A stretch of 64,000 bases of DNA from Hysterangium stoloniferum (Eukaryota; Basidiomycota; Agaricomycetes; Hysterangiales; Hysterangiaceae), in assembly GCA_015178975.1 (NCBI GenBank), contig WHVD01000097.1, forward strand, positions 248,001 to 312,000. The letters run 5' to 3'. Both the position numbers and the translations under genes were made by a program. Every line of letters begins with the position of its first letter. Positions within the stretch are counted from its first letter, which is position 1. Under the pieces are notes generated by a model. The model made no database searches, was not told the DNA's origin, and saw only the letters and a list, made by a program, of their open reading frames with translations. Below are positions 47,092 to 59,303 of the stretch, piece by piece.

Positions 47092-47566
47092 TGTGAGGAG
47101 TATGCTTTTACCACAGTTTCATTGTGGTAAAACACTCCTTTTATTTCATTTATATTTTACACATTTTATTTATATTTTTCTATCTTTTATATTCTTCGAA
47201 TATTGCATATTTCATTAGTTTGAAGCATTGTGTATACTTGTGGGTGCACTTGGCACCAAATAGAAGGAAGACACACTTTTACCCAGAAACCACCACTCAT
47301 AAGACACTAAACTAGGTCTACTACGAGCGGTGATTAGGGTAACGTGCCGGCTACTACATAAGTAGCATTATCTGAACTATCTAGCATTTCTGGCCTCGAA
47401 CTGTAACAGTCAAGGCCTCCACTCGATCCATCGCACTCATCGACTACTGCGTCATCTCGTACTCTCTCTCACACTTCCTCTTATATTGCACCGAATAGGT
47501 CAATATTCTTCCTTTCTACTCATTTCTTCGTATATAGAACGGTCAGAACTCATACCACACTTCACA
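47092..47566 (+). repeat. solo LTR (type B) inside integrase
   Basis: 475 bp, TGTGAGGAG to CTTCACA, flanked by the 5-bp duplication TGTAG at 47087-47091 and 47567-47571. It is nearly identical in length and sequence to the LTRs at 51768-52242 and 59304-59778, so the donor family is the minus-strand unit described below. It interrupts the integrase core of the host element. Confidence 0.88.
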
Positions 47567-48636
47567 TGTAGGTTCTGGAGAGAAGTCTGCAAAGTATACG
47601 GAAGTGCCCTTGCAGTATCCTCGTCCCACCATCCTCAGACCGACGGTCAAACGGAGAACGCTAATGCTATTGTGGAGCAAATGCTCAGAGTGTACTGCAC
47701 CTCTTCGAAGGAGGAATGGTCTAAATGGACTCAAGTAGTGGCTCATACCTACAATTCGACAGTTCAAAGCTCGACGAGCTATGCGCCAGCATTTTTGCTG
47801 ATGGGCTACTTACCAAGAGGAATGTCTAGCTGTCTAGGAGGGGACGACCCTGTGGTTCCCAGAGAATTATCGGATAGCCCTGTAGCTGACCAATGGATCT
47901 TAGAATTGGAAAATCACTGACAAGCGGCGCAGGATTCGATTGTGTGAGCACAAGAAACCCAAGCTCGCAGTTACAACAAGAGACAGAGATTAGTGGAAGA
48001 TATCTCAGAGGGAGATTATGTTCTGATTAATCCCCATTCTCTCAAGCTCATCGAAGTCAAGGGACCTGGAAGAAAACTTATACAAAGACGGATAGGGCCG
48101 TTTGAGGTCTTGGGAAAGATCAATCCTCAAGTCTTCCGACTCCACATTCCCTCGGAATATCAATTACATCCAGTGATTAATTGAGACCATCTTAAAAAGT
48201 ACCACCTCTCCCCTAAGGAATTCAGATCCAGGGAGCTACTCAAGAACCCTCGAGAACTCAATCGTAACGACGAGGAGTACGAAGTAGAAGCTATAGTAGG
48301 GCACAAAAAGCATCGAAATCGACTCCTTTTCCAGGTTCGATGGAAAGGATATGGACCGGAGGAGGACACTTGGTTAAACGGCAATGACCTTCGTAATGCT
48401 CCCGCTCTTCTTAGAGCTTACAAGACTATTTATCGAATTTAATGATCATTTCACATCCTTACGATGACAACACTGTTTATCTACTTCTAGCTCTACCCCC
48501 CCACTTTCTTCCCCTCGGCCTTTCACTTCAATAACCGAGTGGAGCTTGAAATTAATATAAAATACATAAATTCGCTAAAGAAAATTTTATTCCCCCTATC
48601 TCTTCCCTCCACGTCAACCTCTCTACTCAGTACACT

Positions 48637-51080
48637 ATGTCGCAGGAGCAACAACCCAAACCCAAGTTCCCCAACTTCAAAAGAATACCGCGACCTCAAC
48701 CTATTAATACCTCTACCACGCCGTCTCGTACTGAACAAGTCGAGCACTCCACGAGTAATTCTGGAATGCCTTTGCCAATACCCTCCGCTGCGCAGGGCGA
48801 CATCGCGGGAATGTCCACCAACTCGGGGAACAGAACAGCCTTTACTCCATACGCTCCTCTTCCCAGACCCTGACTTCCCAATTTTAAAAGAATACCTCGA
48901 CCTCAAACTACAGTTCCTTCTGCCCCATCACCTCGAACAGAAACTGTCAAGCACATGGAGGAGACCTCATCGTCCACAAATCCTACGCAGACGGACTCCA
49001 TTTCAAAAGCTGCACCATGGTCCTCTAATACTTGGGGGGCTCCCTCGGGAACATGGAGCGAAACCCCACCACCTTCTCGTAGTATTGTCCCTTCTACCGA
49101 AGAGGAAATCAAAAGGAAACAGCAGTCTGAGGCTTTCTCTGCGCAGGTTCAGGAGGAATTGAAAACGCTTAAATGGAAGAGGAGAGAGGAGTACTTGGAA
49201 GGACAGCAGAGGATGGGGGCTAGGGATAATGTCCCTTCAAGGCGGACACGGCAGGAATGGAGGAGAATGGAAGGGCACGATAATCCTTCAATCATCGCTC
49301 CCCCTTCGGGTCATAAATGGACAGATTTCGCTGAAACGGATTGCAGTGATGGGGGCACGCCATGTGTTCGGAGTGTAGGACAAAAAAGTAGGAAAGGAAA
49401 AGATGGGGTCACCTTCTACGATTGGGACAAAGTACGAAGGATCAAATTACGAAGCATTGCATTGTGACGTGGAGATGGAGTTGCACTACCTCCCAGACCC
49501 CCTTCACAACGTGGACCTCAGGAATGGACCTACCGGATGGGGCCCGGTGATCTTTCATCTGACTCGGAGGACAACCAATCTCGCTACCCCACCTACGACA
49601 GCAAGTACCTCGGTGCTGACTGCCATGAAGGTTTCCTACTCCATGACAACATTCACTTCTTCATGAGTGATCCTAACCAACGATGAAAGCTACCAACTTC
49701 CGTCAGAGTTTGGAGAGGGTATTGTCCAGCAGACTCTGCGACCCCATCCAGTTCCTCTCATCTCCCTCCACCTCTGCCAGTCTCTTCCGTACCCACATTA
49801 CAGTGCTTTACACCCTTTTCCGAGTTACTGGGAAGTCTTGTACCATCCGCCAAGCTGCCTTCTCTTCCCCCTATACCACTACCACTCCCTTCGCAGGACA
49901 TTCCCATATATCACCGTCCTCATCCATACCCAAGCCTTCTCCAGCACTGCAGCCAATCTCACCCCTCCGCACGTCACCTGACCTTCTCGTCGCCTCCCAC
50001 TCTACTCCGGTGCCTTTGGTCCCTGCGGTGTCTAACATTCCCCTCACTTCCTTGACAACACGGAGTCCACCACCCGCCTCTCCCTACTCCCCTTGCATTT
50101 CTCTGGGAAGCCCCATTCAGCATCCTAACGATACATTAATGGATATTGATCACCCTATCCCGGAAGTTCTCGCAACGCCTATGGAGGAAGTCCTCAAGAC
50201 ACCTCTCTCAGCCACAGATGTCTCCAAGGAACCCCCCCCCCGGGCAATGGAAGCCTTCGAGGAGCCTCCCCCCTTAAGCGAAAAAGCAAAAGGGAAACAA
50301 AGAACTGATACTCAGGCCGATGAGCCCCTTGTCACGGACCCCCCCCCGGCCCACCCCATTTGCAGCCCCCCGCCACAGCCGTCCTCTCCCCTCCACTCTG
50401 AGGATATGGCTGGCCCCTCCCGTCCCTTCCAGTCAAGTTGGATGCGCGTGTCCATTAATTACCCCTCCGACATCTTCACTGTGGGACGCACATTAACACG
50501 ACTGGGACCAACCCTGTGGCACCCCCTTCTTAAAGGGCATATCCAGGGGTATAGCGGGCCTCTCACGTTGTCGGACCGCATGAGTGCATTTTATTTATGC
50601 ATCAACGACCCTAAGGAACAGCTGCATTTAGCGGAGGATATCGAATGGGTGGAACTCTCCATGTTTCGGTCCTTACTTGTCAACTCTTCTTGTGTTCTTC
50701 CTGACCACACACCAACCCACTCTGCAGTGGACCTCGTTGACTTGTTGGAGCAACTGTTGCCGGATTCGGACACCTCGAGAGGAATCCCCCCTGGGGGAGA
50801 CATGAGCTCCACACCGCTCATCACTCCTACCCCACCATCACTACACCCCTCTCATTTCCCATATTACTGATGCTTCCGCTGATCGCGTTTGCACCATAAT
50901 TCGAACGCGCCAGAAGGCCTACGGTCGTTGGGTCTCGTCGATCCAAAAACTGGATGGGTTGACATCCGCCAATGACGCTTTGAGGTGGGAGGACATCGCT
51001 CTTTCCTTTCGTGCCAAGCGTCTCGCCTGGGGCAACGCTATTCTACACCTTGGGGGTTCATCGCAGGATGCATGGGGAGG
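48637..51080 (+). other. accessory proline-rich ORF region of the chromovirus
   Basis: After the chromodomain and before the 3' LTR, 2.6 kb carries further coding-like sequence. An ATG at 48637 opens MSQEQQPKPKFPNFKRIPRP. A frame at 49683-50870 is very rich in Pro, Ser and Thr in its first two thirds and more globular at the end (FTVGRTLTRLGPTLWHPLL, LSDRMSAFYLCINDPKEQL). The coding character continues to about 51080. An AT-rich, TATA-like stretch (taatataaaatacata) lies 80 bp before 48637. The position is that of env or of accessory genes in other LTR elements, but there is no signal peptide or membrane segment. Function unknown. The region belongs to the broken element. Confidence 0.6.
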
Positions 51081-51136
51081 AGTTCCAAGCATCCTTCGAC
51101 ATCTTCTTTGACATAACTCTTCGACCTGGGGGGCAT

Positions 51137-51762
51137 TGTGAGAGGTATGGCGAAATACACTCAGGAAATATAGTTGGATGAGCTCTTACTATATTTCCTT
51201 TATTATTTCTATTTTCTCTCTTTTATTATATCTATAATTAGTTCGATGACCTATGTATGTGATACATCGACTCTTGTGGGCACACACACACCAGACTTGT
51301 GTATTCTAGTGCCCATAGTTTAGAACTCAGACACTTTTTACACCGCAACCACCACTTACCCAGACACCCATTAGTGTCCTGTAAGTTGTGATTGGTGTAT
51401 TGTCTCGACCGTCACAGACAGGCTTTAGCTATCTACTCTATCAGAGTGAACTGTACCAGTCGAAACTCAATCCTTATCGCAACTCGTGTGGACCACATCC
51501 ACGCTACTCTATTATTCGACTCTCTAATACTCTACTTTACTCTTGAGCAGTCATTCAGAATCGCACTTGACAGTCGATTCTACTTATTCGTTTAGCTCTC
51601 TACCTTATTCTTGATAGCTACTTCCTTCTACCGTATTGAACTAAGTAGTCAATACGTGTTCATTCTGTATTAGACTTCGACAGTCAATACATCTTAGTGT
51701 TGTACCTAAACGGTCGATATTCCTCGTATATAGAATGGTTAGAACTTCCACTACTCTTCACA
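51137..51762 (+). repeat. 3' LTR of the large chromovirus (type A)
   Basis: 626 bp, same termini as the 5' LTR and preceded by the purine run ctggggggcat. It lies 5 bp from the next LTR, which is in the opposite orientation. Confidence 0.85.
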
Positions 51763-51767
51763 GGTTG

Positions 51768-52242
51768 TGTGAAGAGTGGTGGAAGTTCTGACCGTTCTAT
51801 ATACAAAGAAATGAGTAGAAAGGAAGGATATTGACCTATTCGGTGCAATATAAGAGAAAGTGAGAGAAGGAGTACGAGATGACGAAGGAGTCAACGAGTG
51901 CGATGGTTTGAGTGGAGGCCTCGACTGTTACAGTTCAAGGCCAGAAGTGTTAGATAGTTCAGATATTGCTACCTATGTAGTAGCTGACACGTTACCCTGA
52001 TCACTGCTCATAGTAGACCTAGTTTATGTCTTACGAGTGGTGGTTCTTGGGTTAAAGTGTGTCTGAGTTCTAATTGGTGCTGAGTGCACCCACAAGTATA
52101 CACAATGCTTCGAACTAATGAAATGATGGAATATTCGAAGAATATAAAAGATAGATAAATATGAATAGAATGTGTAAAATATAAATAAAATAAAAGGAGT
52201 ATTTTACCACAATGAAACTGTGGTAAAAGCATACTCCTCACA
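51768..52242 (-). repeat. 3' LTR of the second unit (type B)
   Basis: 475 bp, begins (own sense) TGTGAGGAGTATGC and ends CTTCACA. Same length as the solo LTR at 47092-47566. Confidence 0.85.
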
Positions 52243-54049
52243 GTGCCCCCCAGTTTGAAGGGATGTGCTATACGAAGTTCTGGAAAGCTTTGGGGATGCC
52301 CCCCAGGTGTCTTGTGTGAAGCCCCCCAAAATGCAAGGTGCCAAGACCCCAGTATTCAAAGAGAGGTTGGTAGGTTTAGGAGCAGTAAGGGAAGATGTCG
52401 ATGTGGAAAAAGGGAGGGAAGGGAAGGGAAAAAAATAGATCCATTCTTTTCCTTCAGTCCCTAGTCGAGCACTCTTTCAGTCCTGAAATCCTTTGAACCG
52501 CAAATGGACCACTTGTTACGACCGTGTCGCAACCCTATCGGTCCCGAGGTTATCGCCACTTGTCAATGTTTCAAGTCATCCTCTCGGAAACCATCGGCCC
52601 CGAAGCTGACAAATGTTTTCGCGAAGATCAAACTCCGTTTACACCCACGTCAAAATAACTCGTATTGTCTGGTCAAACTTTGATACGTCCCCTTTATTAT
52701 GTTGATCCGTCCAATCTTATGTTTGGCATATGTCTATCTATATTTGTAGTCCTTGAACTATTTCCTTTTATCGTAATCCCGCTCTCGGTTATCATCGGCC
52801 TCCGAACTAATCATAAACTTCCCGTTCCTAGTCAAGCTTATTGTTAATACCGTGTTCTGCCCTTCTCCCCATTAGTATTTTCCAGATGCCTGTTACTTGT
52901 ATATGAACCCGCTGTAGTTGTAGTCACTAGGCAATCAGAATATCGACTCAGAATACCCTCATACGCCTGTATCAGTCTCATACTAAGAATCCCCCCATCC
53001 GCCTTCGTGTGCGCTCGCCCACTCCCGGTCCCAACCCCTTGGCCCGACGCTCGACTTGTCCTTCGATTCCGATCGGTATCACGCCGAAAGGTACTCATTA
53101 GGATTAGTCTTCGCCCGCCCGAAATTTAAGGACATCCTACGGATATTTGCGAGGGTGCAGCACATAAGCTGAAGCCAAGTCCTTCCGATCGGTCCCTGTC
53201 GGCCACCGACATTAGTCAGTTTTCAGTTCTTAACACCACTCGATAGCCTCCTAGACACTGTCACATTGTTTCCTTCTGGGACATGGGGTGTTCCTCATAG
53301 AAGATGTCCTGTAGGTGGACAGGCTGTCACATAACTTGTTGGGCAGTGTATCTTGGGATTAGGAGGGTAGGCTATCGTTAGAGTCCATTGGATTCACCTC
53401 CTCCTTAAATGAATGCCGGAGGAGGTTCATGATGCTTCACTGTGGCCAGATCGTGTAAGGCTCGGAGTTAGGATCTTCCCATGCTACTAGTCTATGAGAC
53501 CTAGCAGCATACACGATGCTGTGAGCCTTCCTGGCCAGGATGTATACTCTATATCCTATACCGCCCCCCATTTGCGAAATTGTTGTTTCACGGCAATCTT
53601 GCAAATTAACCATTGTCGTGTACAGTTGGGTTGCAGTCTGTGTTCCCAAAAGGTCTAGCCCATGGCAGGTCTAGAAAGTGTCCAGAAATGCTGCAAGTAG
53701 GTGGGCAAGTCCGGAGGAAAAAGAAAAAATCACAAAATCGACTGAGTTCAGTACGATTGTAATAATGAACCCGAATACAGCACTTGAGTTGGGTGTGTAT
53801 GCATTCCTCACTCCAAAATCCCAACACAGGCACATAACCGCTTCTCCTGCCCCCGTCGAGGTCAAATTTGATATCACAAGTCACACCTATCAAAAATGCG
53901 TGTCATCGCTGTGCCTAATGAAAGCACACGAACTGAAATCAAAAGTCGGGTCACATAGTTCTGTCCAGACGTATCTGATCTAGGTGCTACCCTGCGAGTT
54001 ATCAAACCTCTTGCAGCTAGTGAACCACCGACAAAAGTAAAGTGAAGGG
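52243..54049. other. degenerate retroelement-like DNA
   Basis: Lies within the second LTR unit. Short frames on both strands (for example minus 52844-53098, rich in Arg, Thr and Ser) but no identifiable domain. Near 53570 the minus strand reads caaatggggggcggtatagg, a polypurine-tract-like sequence that recurs near 57885, suggesting pieces of another LTR element. Confidence 0.4.
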
Positions 54050-54780
54050 GGTGGAGGGGAAAGAGTCCCTGTCTGTTGGCGAGACATTGTCAGGGCATGG
54101 TGTTGCACAATTAGAGGGCTACAAGCACATTGACATGTGTGAGAAGCACACTCGTGAATTCGACTGCGAGTGACGAGCACATTGACATGACTCGTGAATT
54201 CCACTGGAAGTCTGTTTTCATCAGCGAAGTCGTTGAGGTGCAGTGTTGCACGGCTAGTGAGCTACGAGCGCATCGATGCAACTCGCAAACTTGACCGTTG
54301 TTGCATTGTCACGGATGTTGCACACCTTCCTGACACTCGCACTATGACATCAACCTGGACCGCTGCCGCACCTCGTTGAAAGGTGTGCACTGCACTGAAC
54401 CCAAACCCGAACTTGTGGACACCTTGTTGCAAAGCGTCGCACACCAAACTTGAACCAAACCTGCGCACCTTGTCGAACAATGCTGCATATGATGGATGGG
54501 TAACCGGGCATTTGTGATGAGTTCCGTGTACCCAGGAGGGGAAAGAACCCGTGTCCATTGGCGAAATACTGTCAGGGCACGGTGTTGCACAGCCAGAGGG
54601 CTACAGGTGCGTCGACAGGTGTGAGAAGGATGCTCATGAATTTGACTGTGAGCGATGAGTGCATCAACGCAACTCGCAAATTCGACTGCAAACGACGAGT
54701 GTGTTGACATGGCTCATGAACTCCATTAGAAGTCAGATCCATCAGTGAGGTCATTGAGGCATGGTGTTGTGCAGCCCATG
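54050..54780. repeat. two diverged copies of a roughly 200-bp block, 480 bp apart
   Basis: The block around 54070-54230 (ttggcgaga...tgtcagggca...gttgcaca...agagggctacaa) is repeated around 54550-54740 with many C/T and G/A differences. Both copies contain the phrase gtgtgagaag and a tail with actcgtgaa or gctcatgaa. The pattern suggests an old tandem duplication altered mainly by transitions. Confidence 0.65.
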
Positions 54781-57700
54781 AGCTACGAGTGCATTGATGT
54801 AGTGTATCTTCAAGCTGTGCCCCCCACACCGCATTTGCACACCCGTGTAGCACAAGTTGCACACTCATGTAGCCCAGTCGCACAGTCGCACCATTGCGCA
54901 GTCGCACCATCATGCAGTCGCACCGTCGTACAGTTGCGCTGTCACGCACCCATGCAGCGCGGTCGTGTGGTTGCACACTCGTACAGCGCAATCGCGCAGT
55001 CACGCACTTGTGCAGCAAGGTCATGCGGTCGTGAACTCTTGCAGTGCAGTCACGCAGTCGCACCATCATACCCCATCCCTCTATTTTTCAACGTTCCTTT
55101 GAAACAACCTCTGCTAGACCAGATTCCCCAGACATCTCCCCGACCAAGAGAAGTTCCATCGATGCCATTTCCCGGTCAACAATGTTGTGGGGCAGTAGTA
55201 GTGTCGATGCTGATGACAGGGAGTGGGGAAGAGTACGAGACCGAGGTCAGGACCATGACCGACGTCGAGACAAGTCATGGGTTTTACTGAAGAAGCAAAG
55301 TGAAAGACCAAGAGTCGACTTTCGAGAAAAGGATGGAGGTTGCAGTCGCACCGTTGCACTGTCGCACAGTCGTGCACTTGTGTAGCGTGGTCGTGTGGTC
55401 GCGCACTTGCGCACTCGTGCAGTGCAGTCACGCATGTGTGCACCCACGCGGTGCCCTTGTGTACTCACACAGTGCACTCGCATGCGGTGCACTTGTGTAC
55501 CTGCCCAGTGAACTCGCGCGCAGTGCACTTGCGTACCCACGCAGTGCCCTTGTGTACCCATAAAGCCATCAAGTGAACGTGCAGCTCAGGGAGGGAGATA
55601 TTGGTGCTGTGAAAGTGAGACCCATCGTACCTCATTGAACACCGTGTGCTGCACTGAACCCAGACCTGAACCTCATTGGAAAGTGTCGCATGCTGAGCCC
55701 AAATCGACCAAACCATTACCCATGCCTTGTTGAAAGGTGTCATGCACTGAATCTGTAAGTCACAAAGGCTGGAAGAGCAAAGCTTCGACTATTTCAGTAT
55801 GAAGCTTCAGCAGGAGAAGGCTAATAGTAGGTGACGTTGAAAGTCGAGACGGTGTGAAGGCTTCATCATGAGGTGACATGGCCATGTGTCCACATGTGTC
55901 CACAAGTTTTGGAGGTCAGTCTTTTACTCTGGCATACTCGACTGTCAACCTCATATCCTCATTGTTTGGAAGGACTGAGTAAGGTATGTCCACCTCTCTG
56001 GCGTTGTCTTGCTCAGTGATGCCATCCATATACTGACTTGCACACTTTTGAACCACTGCACAGTGCACCCTTGAACTGCCGCATGGCACACCCTCGAACC
56101 ACATCCCTGCCACACTTGCACACTTGCGCAGCACACCCTTGAACTGCACCCATGGACTGCACCCATACACCTGTACCATACGCCTGCACCCATACACCCG
56201 CACCTACACAGCACACTTACGTGCCCGCACTCATGCAGTGCAGTTGTGCGTACTCGTGCAGTGCGGTTGTGCACACTCATGCAGCACGGTCACGTACTTG
56301 TGCAGCACGGTCGCGTACTTGTGCAGCACGGTCACGTACTTGTGCAGCACGGTCGCGTACTTGTGCAGCACGGTCACGTACTTGTGCAGCACGGTCGCGT
56401 ACTTGTGCAGCACGGTCACGTACTTGTGCAGCACGGTCGCGTACTTGTGCAGCACGGTCGCGTACTTGTGCAGCACGGTCGCGTACTTGTGCAGCACGGT
56501 CACGTACTTGTGCAGCACGGTCACGTACTTGTGCAGCACGGTCACGTACTTGTGCAGCACGGTCACGTACTTGTGCAGCACGGTCACGTACTTGTGCAGC
56601 ACGGTCACGTACTTGTGCAGCACGGTCACGTACTTGTGCAGCACGGTCACGTACTTGTGCAGCACGGTCACGTACTTGTGCAGCACGGTCACGTACTTGT
56701 GCAGCACGGTCACGTACTTGTGCAGCACGGTCACGTACTTGTGCAGCACGGTCACGTACTTGTGCAGCACGTACTTGTGCAGCACGGTCACGTACTTGTG
56801 CAGCACGGTCACGTACTTGTGCAGCACGGTCACGTACTTGTGCAGCACGGTCACGTACTTGTGCAGCACGGTCACGTACTTGTGCAGCACGGTCACGTAC
56901 TTGTGCAGCACGGTCACGTACTTGTGCAGCACGGTCACATACTTATGCACCCACACACCTGCGCTGTCCCACCCACATTTGTGCACTGCACGCGGGCAGC
57001 ACATCCTCGTGCTATACCCATATGCCCGTGCCTACGCAGCGCACTTGCATCTCTCAAACCGCACCCACCACCATGCGTCATACCCCTACGCTGTACCCAT
57101 ATGCCCACACCCCTATGCCCGTACTTACGCAGCACGCTCACACGCAGCGCACTTGCATACCCATGTGGCGCGCCCACGTCCATGCACCGCGCGCGCGCAC
57201 CACATCCACGTGGCACGTGCACGCACTACGTCCACACCCCGCACGTATGCACCACATCCACACCATGCGTGCACATCCACATGCCACGTGCGCGCACCAC
57301 ATCCATGCGCCGCGTGCACTCGCCACATCCACATGTCGCACGCACCACATCCATGCCACATGCACACACACTACATGCACACGCCACACATGTGCACCTC
57401 CATGCACATCCACGCATCACGCACACGCACATCACGCATCACGCGCATGCACATCCACGCACCACATGCACGCACATCCACACACCGCGCACACGCGCAT
57501 TCACCATATCCACGCACCGCACGCGCACACCACCTCCACGCGATGTGTTGGCGCGCTCGTGCAGCGTACTTGTGTACCCGCGCGACATGTTGACGCGCTC
57601 GCGCAGTGTGCTTGTGTGCCTGTGCAGCTACATGCTCATGCACTGCACCCAGCTCTCAACTGTTTCATCGGCGAGACTGGTGCCATAGTCATTTGCACAC

Positions 57701-57840
57701 TGCCACACCCATATCCACATGCTGCACCCATACTTCTGCACACTTGCACTATGCCCATGTGCTCACACACTGCATCCCGCTCTTGACTGTTCCATCAGCG
57801 AGACTGGTAATGAAGTCATTTGCATGCTTTTGCTGGCAAT
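54780..57840. repeat. GC-rich satellite field of degenerate GCAC/TGCA-rich units
   Basis: Two stretches (about 54780-55570 and 56100-57720) consist of degenerate short units built from gcac, tgca, cgcac and gtgc words. The parts outside the regular 21-bp core look like older, diverged copies of the same unit. A 60-bp sentence around cgagactggt occurs at about 57650-57700 and again at 57775-57825. Frames of up to 544 codons at 56152-57786 and 489 codons at 56124-57593 run through it, but they encode only Cys/His/Ala/Arg/Thr-rich low-complexity sequence and several frames are open together, so they are by-products of the repeat. Confidence 0.75.
56281..56945 (+). repeat. 21-bp tandem array, about 32 copies
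   Basis: Unit GCAGCACGGTCACGTACTTGT-like, near-perfect. Two variants differ at one position (ggtcAcg or ggtcGcg). From left they run A G A G A G A G G G and then only A to the end. One unit near 56768 is short. Since 21 is a multiple of 3, each frame gives a 7-residue repeat (CSTVTYL, CAARSRT, VQHGHVL; minus HKYVTVL). Confidence 0.95.
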
Positions 57841-57949
57841 AGGTGATGATCCTGTATGTGCCTTCTCCTATATCCCCTATACTGCCCCCCTGTTGCGATA
57901 TTGTTGTGCCAGAACAATCTCGAAACATAACAATTGTCCTCCATGCGAC

Positions 57950-59209
57950 ATAATTTTTGAGGGAGCGTCCTGGGTCAAATGGGAAAGTATCTGTCCTCGG
58001 CTTGGTCTGTCGAGGGGTATCCAGTGCAGTGCATCCATGGTCATCTTCCATTCGCAGAAACCTTGTCAGCGCCCCCCATTCTGGAATTAGGGGCTTGTGT
58101 CGACGAATTCCCAGTGGTATCTCCATGGGAAAGCTTTTGTCGAGTCCTGCAAGAAGGGATGCCTTTACCGTTGGTGAGTTCTGTCCCATGCCTTTTATAT
58201 CATCAAAACCGTTATCTGATTTCTGCTCCCCAGTTCCCAGGCCTCTATTGCAATTCCAATTGTTCGAGTTGTTGGATGACTTGTTGGAAGGTTCACTCAG
58301 TGGAGTAAATGGGATAGGATGGATAGGTGATGGATGGCGAGATTTGTCAGGACACTGCGAATCTCGACCTGAGGATGATGGGGAACTGGAGATGACTTTG
58401 ACTGTGATCTTTTCTGCAGACACATTCGAGAAAGACAACTGTCCTGTTTTGGCAGTTGATCTGGCATAGATTCCAGGACATTCTTCATGAAAGGGACCAG
58501 AGCTGGAGGATGAAGATGTTCGTTCTTGCTCATCAAATCCACTGAGCAATTCCGCCATCATCTTGTTACATCTCTCCAGGTTGTGCATCAATCTTGACCT
58601 GAGAGTAAAGTAGGCGAAACACACATTCGAGGGTTTACCGTATATGGATTCCTTCAATGTTTGAATATATATGAAATCTGTATCGACCCTTGGCACGATG
58701 TGGTCCCCTCCGAGCAATACATGCATAATCTGTAGCAGATCATCATGCACACAAAGTAAATCGGAGAGCAGAATGAACAGTTCCATCTTGATACCTGCTA
58801 TTCCCTTTTCTTGGAAGAACATCACTTCATTTGACCACTTCGGGATCAACTTTGTTACCTTGTCGAGAGTTCCAGGCCAAGTGAATAAATCGTGTGCTGA
58901 TATGATGCCATGATACCGACCTAGCCAAACTGCTACTGTTGCAGGCATGGATGGGTATCTAGTTCTGTAATCCTTCGTGGCAGTGATGACCTTATCTCTC
59001 GAAACTCTAGGAGCGTAGTAAGAGCCCCACTTGACATTGACAGGCTCCGAATAAAGTAGTTGGCCACAATGCTCGAGCATAACTTGTCTCGGTGGGAAGA
59101 CCAGGGTATCCTTCATGAAGATGTGAGCATTTTGCCTTTCCAAGGGACTCGACTGCTCGAAGTTCGAGTTACCTTCCATTTGACCAGATTCGCAATGCTC
59201 AGCATGCAA
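57950..59209 (-). other. gag region of the second LTR unit
   Basis: Reads on the minus strand with VFPPRQVMLEHCGQLLYSEP near the start, VAVWLGRYHGIISAHDLF and HVLLGGDHIVPRVD, all with clear counterparts in the gag of the large element. The central and C-terminal part is Ser/Asn-rich. No zinc knuckle was recognised. Part of a broken element. Confidence 0.7.
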
Positions 59210-59303
59210 GGAGTTCTAGACAGCCTTTTGTATTTAGAATTTGATAGTTGAATAAAAAGAGATTTTCTTCGTAGGGAAAGTACGGTCCAGCTCAGATCAC
59301 CAC

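Larger units (their letters stand above)
39191..51762 (+). mobile_element. Ty3/Gypsy chromovirus, LTR to LTR, broken fossil with nested insertions
   Basis: The LTRs are 39191-39824 and 51137-51762. Both start TGTGAGAGG and end CTTCACA, and they differ by roughly 5 percent by eye, mostly transitions, so the insertion is not recent. TGGTGATCGG follows the 5' LTR (primer site) and a purine run ctggggggcat precedes the 3' LTR. Order inside: gag (about 39950-42600, with CCHC knuckle CWICGSLEHFKIDC at 42220), protease (DTGAD near 43700), reverse transcriptase (YIDD at 45231), RNase H, integrase with zinc-binding region (46690-46800) and core, chromodomain (48275-48400), then an extra ORF. It is broken in several places and hosts two solo LTRs. 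It sits inside a Tc1-type transposase. No target duplication could be recognised at its outer ends. Confidence 0.88.

Noticed and set aside
39186-51767. Target-site duplication of the large chromovirus
   Set aside because: The flanks ctgct and ggttg differ; the right side abuts another LTR and may have been rearranged.
56281-56945. Possible CRISPR array
   Set aside because: Units are head-to-tail with no unique spacers, there are no cas genes, and the host is a eukaryote.
56124-57786. Open frames of 544, 489, 480 and 257 codons
   Set aside because: All are produced by the stop-free 21-bp repeat and related low-complexity sequence; several frames on both strands are open together.
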